From Aureococcus anophagefferens (taxonomy: Eukaryota > Sar > Pelagophyceae > Pelagomonadales > Pelagomonadaceae): 36,376 nt of DNA. The position numbers were made by a program, and so were the translations under genes. The notes under the pieces are model-generated. The model searched no databases. It was given only the letters and a program-made list of their open reading frames with translations, and was not told the DNA's origin. Below are positions 9,901 through 16,769 of this stretch, in pieces. Positions within the stretch are counted from its first letter, which is position 1, and every line of letters begins with the position of its first letter. The stretch is from the NCBI RefSeq assembly GCF_000186865.1, contig NW_008705561.1, positions 3,216,125-3,252,500 on the forward strand, written 5' to 3'.

Positions 9901-10215
9901 CACGAAGCTGTGGCCGTCCGGCCGCCACCCGGCCTCGAGCGGCGCGCCGCCGCCGCCGTCGAAGCGGCCGAAGCGCGCCGCCGGCGGCGCCGGCGCGGCT
10001 TCCACCCAGGCCGGGGCGGGCGCGCCCGGGCGCAGGAGCGGCGCGAGCCAGGCGCTCGCCGGGTCCGCTCGCCAGTCGTCGACGGCGCCGGACGCGCAGG
10101 CGTCCACGAAGGCCCGGTTCGCCGCCGTGACGGCCGCGAGCTCCGCGCCGCGCGCGTCGAGCTGCGCCTGGACCGCCCGCGCCACGTGGGCGGCGATGGC
10201 GTCCGGCGCGTCCAT
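6940..10215 (-). CDS. EZH2-like Polycomb histone H3K27 methyltransferase
   Basis: Exons 10215-9442, 9242-8704 and 8571-6940, about 981 aa. The middle exon carries LLCRRCFTFDC, matching the E(z) RRCFxYDC signature. Next come an SANT-like stretch (ALAVFGGCASRTAAAL), a Cys-rich CXC region with many CxC/CxCxxxC motifs, and a full SET domain: GWGLFA, ITEYVGE, FNLDEDTVVDA, RFANHADHGNC, and ELFFDYRY. The tail ends in an AT-hook-like GPGRPR. By family knowledge it is the catalytic PRC2 subunit, acting in the nucleus. Both introns are introners, and removing them at the duplicated targets joins the family motifs in frame. One base appears to be missing in a short G run near 8430-8432 (+ strand), between RDDRLLP and RALAVFGG. 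It converges on the armadillo gene with a 29-bp gap. Confidence 0.9.
8572..8703 (-). mobile_element. introner element B1 (132-bp intron in the EZH2-like gene)
   Basis: On the gene strand the intron begins in the target copy GCCCGACG (8703-8696) and ends ...CCCACGCAG. The second target copy, GCCCGACG (8571-8564), starts the next exon, an 8/8 duplication. Terminal inverted repeats are CCGGGCAGGAAACAA and, at the other end, the reverse complement of CTGCGTGGGAAACAA. The predicted donor is GC and the acceptor AG. The length is a multiple of 3 and the intron is open, so retention would not break the frame. It shares both ends and an internal block (CGAAACCGTGCGAAT on +) with B2 but lacks about 75 bp of core. 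Confidence 0.85.
9243..9441 (-). mobile_element. introner element A1 (199-bp intron in the EZH2-like gene)
   Basis: Target copies are GCCGCCGA (9441-9434) and GCGGCCGA (9242-9235), 7/8 identical. Ends are CAGGGCAGGAAAAG and CTTTTCCTGCCCAG. GC donor, AG acceptor, phase 0; splicing joins ENADA to ADVVDG. More than 90% of the sequence matches A2 and A3 by eye. The core CCAAAAATCAGCCGAA lies on the + strand (9352-9367), antisense to the host gene. Confidence 0.93.
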
Positions 10216-10370
10216 GGCTTTTGAAAGGGCTCAAGTTAGCCTCGCATCGGCGCCGAGGCCTCGGCGAAGTTTGCAATATTTTGGATTCGCGTCAAAGCTG
10301 CAGTGGAGGCGTCGAGTCGCTGTCGACGCGTACGAGACCGCGGCGCCACCCGTCGGTTACCCGCCCGCCC
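10216..10370. promoter_or_regulatory. upstream region of the EZH2-like gene
   Basis: Short spacer between the EZH2-like start codon and the 3' end of the Orai-like gene, both on the minus strand. It contains TCAAGTTAG at 10231-10239, a motif recurring in other intergenic regions here, and an AT-rich patch (GCAATATTTTGG) near 10270. Confidence 0.35.
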
Positions 10371-11394
10371 CTACCGCCCGGCCGCCTTGACCTCGTCGCG
10401 CGTGCGCCGCGACGAGGCGAACCAGGACGAGGCCGCGCGCTTCGGCGGCTCCGGGGGCCGCGCGGCGGCCGCGGCGGGTTCGCCGCCGGTGTGCGCGCGG
10501 ATGGCCGCGTCCTTCTGCTGCGCGGCCTCCTCGGGCGTGATGAGCCCCTGCTGCAGGAGCCAGGTGATCTCGCGGAGCGCCTTCGACGTCGCCTCGCGCT
10601 CCGCGGCCGCGCCGTCGCCCGGCGGCGGCGCGGGCCGCGGCGCGCCGCCGCCGCCGCCGCCGCCGCGCGTCCGCGCGGACGCGCCCGCGAGCTTGCCCGT
10701 CTCCGGGTCGTAGCCGTCGACGTAGAACGCCTTGGGCTTGCGCGAGTGCTCCTTGGGGAAGCGGAACCGGGGCCTGCGACGCGGCGGGGCTCGCGGCGCG
10801 ATGTCGCGGCGCCGCGGGGGGACGCGGCCGGGGGCCGCGTCACGCGCGTCATGTAGTAGACCATGAAGGAGAGGAAGCCGAGGAAGATGACGGTCATGGT
10901 CACGGAGATGTAGGGGTCGAACTTGACCCAGCCGAGCGCGACGCCCGAGAGGATAATAAACGCGATCCCGAGCCAGAAGAAGCGCAGGGCCCACTTGCGC
11001 TCCTGGTACATGCCCGCGACGGCGCGGCTCATGGACCCGTCGGGCCCGCGGATCGCCAGGCCCGGCCCGAAGATCATGCACCAGCTGCTGATGGCCATCG
11101 TGAGGATGTTGAAGCCGATCGAGATCGACGCGAGCGAGTAGAACACGAGGAGCATGGCCGTCGGCGGCGCCGTGTCCCGCTGCCTGCGGGTGCCGGGTGC
11201 GTCGGGGCGGAGGGACGCGCGACGCACCAGGTCGGCACCATGGTCAGGCCCGAGAAGCCGAGGCCGCAGAGGAAGGCCGCCTGCGTCGACAGGACGGCGA
11301 AATTCTCCGTGAAGACCGTGACCTCCTTCTCCCGGATCTGCAGCGTCAGCTGCTTGAGCCGCGACTCGAGCTCGGCGCGGTCCGCGGCGATCAT
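10371..11394 (-). CDS. Orai-like Ca2+ channel subunit with C-terminal SHOCT-like motif
   Basis: Exons 11394-11228, 11183-10824 and 10773-10371, 309 aa. Residues 5-25 are a short amphipathic helix (ELESRLKQLTLQI). TM1 is near AFLCGLGFSGLTMV, TM2 is MLLVFYSLASISIGFNIL, and TM3 is FFWLGIAFIILSGVALGW followed by VKFDP, matching the Orai WVKFLP signature. TM4 is VTMTVIFLGFLSFMVYYM. Orai proteins form plasma-membrane store-operated Ca2+ channels gated by STIM. The C-terminus reads REITWLLQQGLITPEEAAQQKD, a SHOCT-type motif (LxxLxxxGlITxEEFxxKK), which is not usual for Orai. Both introns are very short; the second donor (10823, GT) was chosen by frame and is less certain. ATG 11394 begins MIAADRAELES; the frame is open further upstream. 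Confidence 0.7.
10774..10823 (-). other. short intron (about 50 nt) in the Orai-like gene
   Basis: A frame change between YYMTRVT and PRFRFPKEHS requires an intron. The acceptor GTCGCAG ends at 10774. The GT donor at 10823 (GTCCCC) restores the frame in phase 2; a GC donor a few codons upstream would also fit. Confidence 0.5.
11184..11227 (-). other. 44-nt GT-AG intron in the Orai-like gene
   Basis: Donor GTGCGT and acceptor CCCGCAG. Splicing joins TMVPTW to QRDTAPPTAM and continues directly into TM2. No introner ends or target duplication are present, so it is an ordinary minimal intron. Confidence 0.8.
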
Positions 11395-11807
11395 CGTGCG
11401 CGGGTGGGGGCGGCGCTCCTCGGCCTCGAAGGGCTGCCCGCGGTCGAGAGGTCGAGGCGCGACGAGGCCAAAGTTGCAATCAAGAAGCTCCTCGCAGCCC
11501 GCGGCCGAACGAGCTGTCGTCGCGCCGCGCGGAGCGCCCGCGCAGACCACCCAAGATTTTTAACTTCACCTGCAAACACGCGCAGCCGCAGCAGCGCGAG
11601 TAAGTGCGCGCGAGGACGCGCCGCGGGCATATTTACCGCCCATGGCGGCACCGAGCGAGGGTACGGGCACGGTGGGTACGGGCCGCTACTTCAACACGCG
11701 CCGGTGTTCCGAGAAAAGCGCCGGTAGCGCCGTACTACGTAGTAAGCAAAATAGGTCTGTTAACTCGCGCGCGGGGCCCGCCGTCGCAAAAAGGGGCCCG
11801 CGCCGCG
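11395..11807. promoter_or_regulatory. upstream region of the Orai-like gene and 3' flank of the SOD-like gene
   Basis: About 410 bp without a convincing gene. It contains AAAGTTGCAATCAAG near 11470 and a perfect 12-bp palindrome TACTACGTAGTA at 11733-11744. The palindrome is closer to the SOD-like stop codon and could be a 3' processing or regulatory element. Confidence 0.35.
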
Positions 11808-12330
11808 CTACGCGCGCCTGTCGCACATGACGATCTCGCCGCCGGCGACGCGCGCCGTCGCCTCGCGGGGCGCGTCGAGGTCGTCGGCGTCCGCGTAGAC
11901 GACGACGGACCGGCCCGCGACGTTGAAGTCGCCCCAGAGGCAGACCTGCGCGTTCGTCGTGCGGCCCGCGCTCGTGCCGTCCCTCTTCGCGCGGACGTTG
12001 CCGAGGTCGCCGACGCGCTTCTCGACGGTGTAGGGCCCGCCGAGCTTGGCCTTGTGCGGGTTGTAGCGTGCGCCGGCGCCCGCGAGGCCCGCGTCGAAGA
12101 CCGCGTGCTCGTGGATCGCCAGCGCGTGGAGCCCCGGCGACAGGCCCGTCAGGTCCCACTCGATGACGCAGGCCGCGCCGCCGTCCTGCTCGAAGGTGAC
12201 CGTGCCCGCGCAGGGCCGGTCCTTGCCCTTGCCCTTGCCCTTGCCTTTCGGCGCCGCCGGGCCGACGACGCAGGTGGCCTTGACCAGGTAGGGGTTCGCG
12301 AAGAAGTTCCCCAGCGTGCCGGAGGCGTCG
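11808..12330 (-). CDS. Cu/Zn superoxide dismutase-fold protein with lost metal ligands (5' end unresolved)
   Basis: The domain shows GTVTFEQ, the GLSPGLHALAIHEHA loop, GARYNPHKAKLGGPY, VGDLGNV and GRSVVVYADADDLD, matching the order of SOD1 motifs. Against the SOD1 ligands, H46 is A, H48 is H, H63 is R, H71 is L, H80 is R, D83 is D and H120 is Y, so only two of seven are kept. The disulfide cysteines and the catalytic Arg are also absent. It is therefore probably not a dismutase. It could be a structural or chaperone-type SOD-fold domain. A Gly-Lys repeat (KGKGKGKGK) precedes the second strand. The frame is open to 12692 but has no in-frame ATG, so the start lies in an unseen 5' exon or behind a frame error. 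Confidence 0.7.
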
Positions 12331-12659
12331 CGGCGGGCCGCGGCGCGTCGAGAACACTTGGCGAGGCGGCGCGGCAGCGCGCTCGCGGGCGGGCGCGAGC
12401 AGTGATCAGCACAAGTGAGATCGATGTTGTACTGCACATTGAGTTCACTCTTCGTGGCATCCGGGCTGGGTTTCGCGTCGAGTAGTGGCCAGGGAGTGGC
12501 GGGGCTGCCCCCTCGTGGGACGTCTGCGGGAAGGCAGCGACCGCGAGGTGCCGTCGGTCCACAGCCGACCTGCGCTCGTTCCCCGACGTCGCCGACCTTT
12601 TGCACCTCGAGGTTCGAAGGCTCGCCGGGTCGTGGCCGGACGCTGCCCGACCGCGCAGG
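12331..12659. promoter_or_regulatory. region between the SOD-like domain and the channel start
   Basis: The 5' part of the SOD-like gene and the promoter of the divergent channel gene must both lie here or overlap. An AT-richer patch at 12405-12470 contains GCACATTGAGTTCACT. This loosely resembles the GCACATTGAAGTCATT of introner B2, but no inverted-repeat ends or target duplication were found. Confidence 0.3.
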
Positions 12660-13874
12660 ATGCCGATCACCCGGATGGCCGCCGCCCACCACGCGGTGCG
12701 CAAGAAGCGCCAGTCCATGGCCGGCCCGGAGACCTTCACGACCAACCCGCTTCCCGCGGCGAACGGCGCGATCCCCGTCGTGAGCCCCCTGCAGCTCGAG
12801 ATGGATCCGGCAACGCCGCGGACCGCGGCGATCGCGGGCGACGCGGACTACTACACGGGCCGGTTCTGGGCCCTCAAGGGCCGGTGCCGGCGGCTCTACG
12901 GCGCGCCGGCGACGCAGGGCGCCGTGGCGTTCCTCATCCTAGGCAACTTCGTCACGAACATCGTCGAGAAGCAGGTCTGGCCGTCGAGCTCGGAGCACGT
13001 CCGCGACGGCGCGTACTACGCCGCGCGCTTCCGCGCCGTCGAGCACGTCTTCAACGTCTTCTTCACGGTGGAGCTCGGCTTCAACATGTACGCGCACTGG
13101 TGCCGCGACTTCTGGCGCTCCGGCTGGAACGTCTTCGACTTCGTCACCGTCGTCATCTGCTGGCTCCTCGAGTCGCCCGTGGAGCTGCCACCGTCGCTGG
13201 GCCTGCTGCGCTGCATCCGCGCGCTGCGCGTCTTCCGCCTCTTCAAGCGCGTCGCGTCGCTGAAGAAGATCCTCGTGAGCCTCGCGCGCGCGCTCCCGGG
13301 CGTCGTCAACGCGTTCCTCATCATGTTCATCGTCATGTGCATCTACGCGATCCTCGCCGTCGACTTCTTCCGCAACGCGGGCCATAACGGCGAGCTCGCC
13401 TTCGAGTGGTGCCGCGAGGCCGGCGAGGACGGCGGGCCGGGCTGCCCGGACTACTTCACGGCGCGCGGCTACGAGTTCGGCCACGAGTACTTCGGCAACT
13501 TCGCCAAGGCCATCTTCACGCTCTTCCAGATCCTCACGGGCGACTCCTGGTCCGAGGCCATCGGCCGGCCCCTCATCCAGGCCTTCTCGCCCTTCGGCGC
13601 CGCCATGTTCTTCGTGTCCTACTACCTGCTCCTGGCCGTCGTGCTCATCAACGTCGTCGTCGCCGTGCTCCTGGAGAAGATGGTCGACGAGACGGACGGC
13701 GGCGGCGAGCCGGACGCGCCCCCGGCGGCGACGCCCGAGCGCGGGCCCGCGGACGCGTTCGAGCGCCGCGTCGCCAACCTCGAGGCGCACCAGGCCGCGA
13801 TCCTCGCGGCCCTCGGCCGCATCGAAGCCAGGCAGAAGAAATACGACGCCGTCGTGTTCCCCGGCCGGGGCTAG
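12660..13874 (+). CDS. single-domain voltage-gated cation channel (EukCat/NaChBac-like)
   Basis: A 404-aa six-TM protein. S1 is AVAFLILGNFVTNIV, S2 VFNVFFTVELGFNMY, S3 NVFDFVTVVICWLL, and S4 RCIRALRVFRLFKRVASLKK with Arg/Lys every third residue. S5 is VNAFLIMFIVMCIYAILAV. The pore helix and filter read FTLFQILTGDSWSEAI, with TGDSW where the bacterial NaChBac channel has TLESW. S6 is SYYLLLAVVLINVVVAVLLEKM. Extracellular cysteines lie between S5 and the filter. The C-terminus is a likely coiled coil (FERRVANLEAHQAAILAAL). One domain would assemble as a homotetramer. The single Asp per subunit is consistent with Na+ or mixed Na+/Ca2+ selectivity, which is inference. No intron is needed. ATG 12660 is first; 12675 is also possible. 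Confidence 0.88.
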   Translation: MPITRMAAAHHAVRKKRQSMAGPETFTTNPLPAANGAIPVVSPLQLEMDPATPRTAAIAGDADYYTGRFWALKGRCRRLYGAPATQGAVAFLILGNFVTNIVEKQVWPSSSEHVRDGAYYAARFRAVEHVFNVFFTVELGFNMYAHWCRDFWRSGWNVFDFVTVVICWLLESPVELPPSLGLLRCIRALRVFRLFKRVASLKKILVSLARALPGVVNAFLIMFIVMCIYAILAVDFFRNAGHNGELAFEWCREAGEDGGPGCPDYFTARGYEFGHEYFGNFAKAIFTLFQILTGDSWSEAIGRPLIQAFSPFGAAMFFVSYYLLLAVVLINVVVAVLLEKMVDETDGGGEPDAPPAATPERGPADAFERRVANLEAHQAAILAALGRIEARQKKYDAVVFPGRG

Positions 13875-14195
13875 GGTGGCCTAATTCGAGGTGAGTCGAA
13901 GCGCAACAGGCGCTCAGAGGCGCGTCCACCAGCGGCGCGGGGCCGTCGGACGCGGGAGCGCGAGGGCTTCTATAAAACGCAGCACAACACGCAACGGAGC
14001 CATATTACCGCAGCAAAACACGCCACGGAGCAGTGTTTGCCTGATGACGCAAGTTGAAGACAAGTTTACGACTTGTTGACGCCGCCGCCGAGCGCTGCCG
14101 AGCGGCCTGCGGCGTCGCACGCAGCTCGGCTACGCGCCGCGCGCCTTGTCGACCACCGCGTGGTCCGCTGCGTCGCGCGCCGCCGACGCGCCGCG
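13875..14195. promoter_or_regulatory. intergenic region with TATA-like box, 22-bp direct repeat and inverted repeat
   Basis: TATAAAA at 13971-13977 lies about 225 bp upstream of the Lys-rich gene. A 22-bp direct repeat (2 mismatches) follows at 13980-14001 and 14011-14032 (GCAGCAMAACACGCMACGGAGC), with CCATATTACC between the copies. ACAAGT-TTACG-ACTTGT at 14060-14076 is a perfect inverted repeat. The arrangement looks like a compact promoter. Confidence 0.45.
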
Positions 14196-14299
14196 ATGTC
14201 CTCCGTCGCCGCCGAACGCGCCGACGGCGCGGCGCCGCGCGACCGCGGCGCCTCCCCGCGCGACGGCAGCGCCTCCCCGCGCAAGCGCAGCGCCTCCGA

Positions 14300-14330
<31 letters not shown>

Positions 14331-14633
14331 GACGGCGTCGGCCGCGAGACGAAGCGCCGGAAGGAGGCGAAGCGCGAGCGGAAGCGGCGGAAGAAGGAGC
14401 GGAAGCGCGAGAAGAAGGCGAAGCGGAAGGCGAAGAAGAAGAAGGCCAAGGAGAAGAAGAAGCGCAAGCGGAGCGACGACGAGGGCTCGTCGAGCTCCGA
14501 CGAGGACGCGCCGCGGAGCGCCATCTCCGGCAAGCGCATCAAGATGCGCGTGGACAAGACCGCCGAGGACCGCGCGCGCGACGAGGGCCGCCGCGCGATG
14601 CTGCGCTACATGAACGACGCCTCGGACCGGTAA
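14196..14633 (+). CDS. Lys/Arg/Ser-rich nuclear protein
   Basis: A 145-aa protein. ATG 14196 was chosen because it begins a normal-looking N-terminus (MSSVAAERADG) and upstream frame sequence is Arg/Ala noise. The N-terminal third has SPR-type repeats (GASPRDGSASPRKRS) and a Ser run encoded by a (CGT)n tract at 14301-14330. The middle is an almost pure Lys/Arg/Glu helix. The C-terminus is a conserved-looking module (ISGKRIKMRVDKTAEDRARDE) ending LRYMNDA, similar in style to small RNA-processing or nucleolar proteins. Function is unknown; nuclear location is inferred from composition. It converges on the DRC4 gene with a 21-bp gap. Confidence 0.65.
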
Positions 14634-14654
14634 CACCTTAGCGAAACACGCGCC

Positions 14655-16586
14655 CTACTTGACGACGAGGCCCGCGGGCCCCGACGACGCGGACGTCGGG
14701 ATCGCGGAGAAGCCCATGGAGTCGATCTCGTTCGCGGGGATGCCGAGCTCGATGAGCTTCTGCGTGTACGTGCGGAGCGAGTCGTTGTAGACCTTGGTCA
14801 TGCGGATGAGCTCGTAGCGCGTGTCGCGGATGGACTGGTTCCGGCCCGCGAGCGTGTTCTCGAGGGACGCGCCGACGCCCTCCATCTCCGCCGCGTCGAG
14901 TCCCGCGGCGGAGATGATCTGCGCGACCTGGGCAGCAAAAGGGTGATTCAACGTCGCTTCAACTCGAGTGTTCCGCGCGCGCGCGTTCCGGGAAAAAGCG
15001 CCCACGCTTCGAGACCGTTCCAAGAGATGATCGCTCGTCCAAAAATCAGCCGAAACGAGTGGAAAACGGCCGAGAAAGGAGCCTTTGAAGTTGGGAATTT
15101 CGCTCTCTTTTGCTGCCCCGTGCGCGACCTGCTCGGCCGCGTTCTCCACGGAGTGCTGCATGGTCGAGAGCTTCTGCTCGAGCATGACGTTGGCGAAGTC
15201 CGACTTCTGCTGGATCTGGCCGATGGACGCCTCGAAGGTGTTGTAGAGCTCGTCGCGCGCCTTCTCGACGGCCGCGTAGCCCAGCTTCAGCGCCTCGTGC
15301 GACTCGACCAGGTCCCGGAGCTGCTGCTCCAAGACCTGGAGCCGCGCGCGCGAGTTGCGCAGCGACAGCCGGTCCTTCTGCCGGTCCTTGAGCTGGGCCC
15401 GCAGCTCCGCGACCTCCGCGACGGCCACGGTCAGCGGCTCCTTGAGCCGCATGTTCTCCTGGCTGATGTCGTGCATGAGCTTCTGGTTCGCGACGGCCTT
15501 CTTCTTCATCTCCGCGACCTCGTCCTTCAGGGACTTGATCAATTTCAAGTTGTCGTTGGTGATGTCGTTGTAGTAGGACTTCATCTGGCCGAACGCCTGC
15601 GCCGGAAACGACCGGTGGAACGGACGCGTCCCGCAAAAACGTCACACCTCTCGAGCTCGGTCGCATCGAAGTCGCTTCGGCTGATTTTTGCACGGATCGT
15701 TGTCTCTCGGCGAGTTCTTTTGAGACAGTGAAGCACGAATGTCGAAACCGTGCGAATACGTGCACATTGAAGTCATTTTGAATATTTCCCGCGCGGCCGA
15801 GCGCCTTCTCGTGGTTCCGCATGAGGTCGTTGATGTGGAGGTTCTTCCGCTCCTCGATCTCGTGGACGTGGACCTTGCGCCGCAGCTCCAGGTCCGCCGC
15901 GAGCTGCTCGAGGCGCTTGCCGCAGCGGTCGCTGAGCTCGCCGAGCTGGCCCTCGAAGCCCTCGCGCATCTTCAACAAATTCTTCGCGTGCTGCTGCTTC
16001 ACCTGCTTGATCTCCTCCGCGTTGCTCCACTCGCGCTCCGCGAGCTCGAGCTTCAGCGACTTTTTGGTCTTCTTGAGCTCGTAGGCGCGGTTGTCGTGGT
16101 TCTCGTGCTCCTCCGTCATGAAGTGCTCGCCCTCGACGGCGATGTTCCGCAGGTTGTTGTTGTGCTCGTACTCCAAATGCTTCACCTTCTGGAGGTAGAC
16201 GCGGACCTCGACGCGGTGGTTGTCCTCCATGAGCTCCATCTCGCGGTCCTTGGCGGCGATCTGGCGCTCGATGTCCTGGACCTCGCCCTTGGTGATGTCG
16301 TAGAACATCTGGATCGTGTCGCGCTCGAGTTGCACGTAGTTGCGGTCGAGCGTGCACTTGGCGAGCTGCTGCTTGAGCATGGGCACCTGGCGGGCGGTTT
16401 CGCTCGGGCCGACGCGCGCGGCGCCGGCGGACGAGGCGGGGGGGCGGCACGAAGGGACGCGGCGGCGCGGACGACTTCCTGGAGCATCTCGAGGTCCATG
16501 GAGTCATATTCCGTCTCTTCCTGCTCCTTCTCGACTTCGCCCCCCTTCTTCTTCTTCTTCTTGTCCTTCTTCTTCTTCGGCGGCAT
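14655..16586 (-). CDS. DRC4: dynein regulatory complex subunit 4 (DRC4/GAS8/trypanin)
   Basis: Exons 16586-16476, 16386-15805, 15596-15129 and 14927-14655 give 477 aa, close to the roughly 478 aa of GAS8. The start is the typical MPPKKKKDKKKKKK. Family motifs include NYVQLERDTIQMFYDITK, VKHLEYEHNNNL, LDLRRK-like LELRRKVHVHEIEERKN, SYYNDITNDNLKLI and KARDELYNTFEASI. The end is LRTYTQKLIELGIPANE followed by GPAGLV. Almost the whole protein is coiled coil. DRC4 sits in the nexin-dynein regulatory complex of motile cilia and controls flagellar beating. The first intron is ordinary; the other two are introners (B2 and A2). Correct splicing at the duplicated targets restores EKAFGQMKSYYND and AEQVAQIISAAG, exactly as family alignment demands. 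Confidence 0.95.
14928..15128 (-). mobile_element. introner element A2 (201-bp intron in DRC4)
   Basis: A perfect 8-bp target duplication, GTCGCGCA on the gene strand (15128-15121 and 14927-14920). Ends are CGGGGCAGCAAAAG and CTTTTGCTGCCCAG. The donor GT comes from the target copy and the acceptor CAG from the element. Phase 0, length a multiple of 3, no in-frame stop. The core CCAAAAATCAGCCGAA is on + (15039-15054), antisense to DRC4. Confidence 0.95.
15597..15804 (-). mobile_element. introner element B2 (208-bp intron in DRC4)
   Basis: Target copies are GCGCTCGG (15804-15797) and GCGTTCGG (15596-15589), 7/8 identical. Ends are CCGCGCGGGAAATATT and the reverse complement of CTGCGCCGGAAACGACC. 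GC donor, CAG acceptor, phase 0. On the gene strand it reads GACTTCAATGTGCACG early and GCAAAAATCAGCCGAAGCGA later, matching element C3 in sense orientation. It is therefore opposite to A2 within the same gene. Confidence 0.92.
16387..16475 (-). other. 89-nt ordinary intron in DRC4
   Basis: The acceptor CCGCCAG ends at 16387. Phase-0 donors GTCGTC (16475) or GTCCGC (16472) both work, giving LQE(V)VPMLKQQL. No introner ends or target duplication were found. Confidence 0.7.
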
Positions 16587-16769
16587 GGCGGTCGACGCGG
16601 CGCGGCCGGACCGCCGGGCCCAGCAACGACGCCGTCGAGCAGCCCCGGGCTGTTGCGAGCGCTGGATTTGTATCGCATGTTGAAAAGGGCATTTTGAACT
16701 TTGTGTGAAGTCGACTTAGGCGAGCTGTGGCAAGCATTGGCGCCGGCCGAAGCGCCGCCGATCGCAGCC
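16587..16769. promoter_or_regulatory. divergent promoter region between DRC4 and the hydroxylase
   Basis: 183 bp between two divergent start codons. An AT-richer stretch at 16660-16715 includes TTGAAAAGGGCATTTTGAAC. No TATA box was seen. Confidence 0.35.

Noticed and set aside
9283..10224. 313-codon + frame spanning introner A1 and EZH2 exon 1
   Set aside because: Antisense shadow; composition is Arg/Ala/Val-rich with no motifs.
12405..12480. Possible decayed introner near the SOD-like 5' end
   Set aside because: Only a short similarity (GCACATTGA) to element B2; no inverted-repeat ends or target duplication were found.
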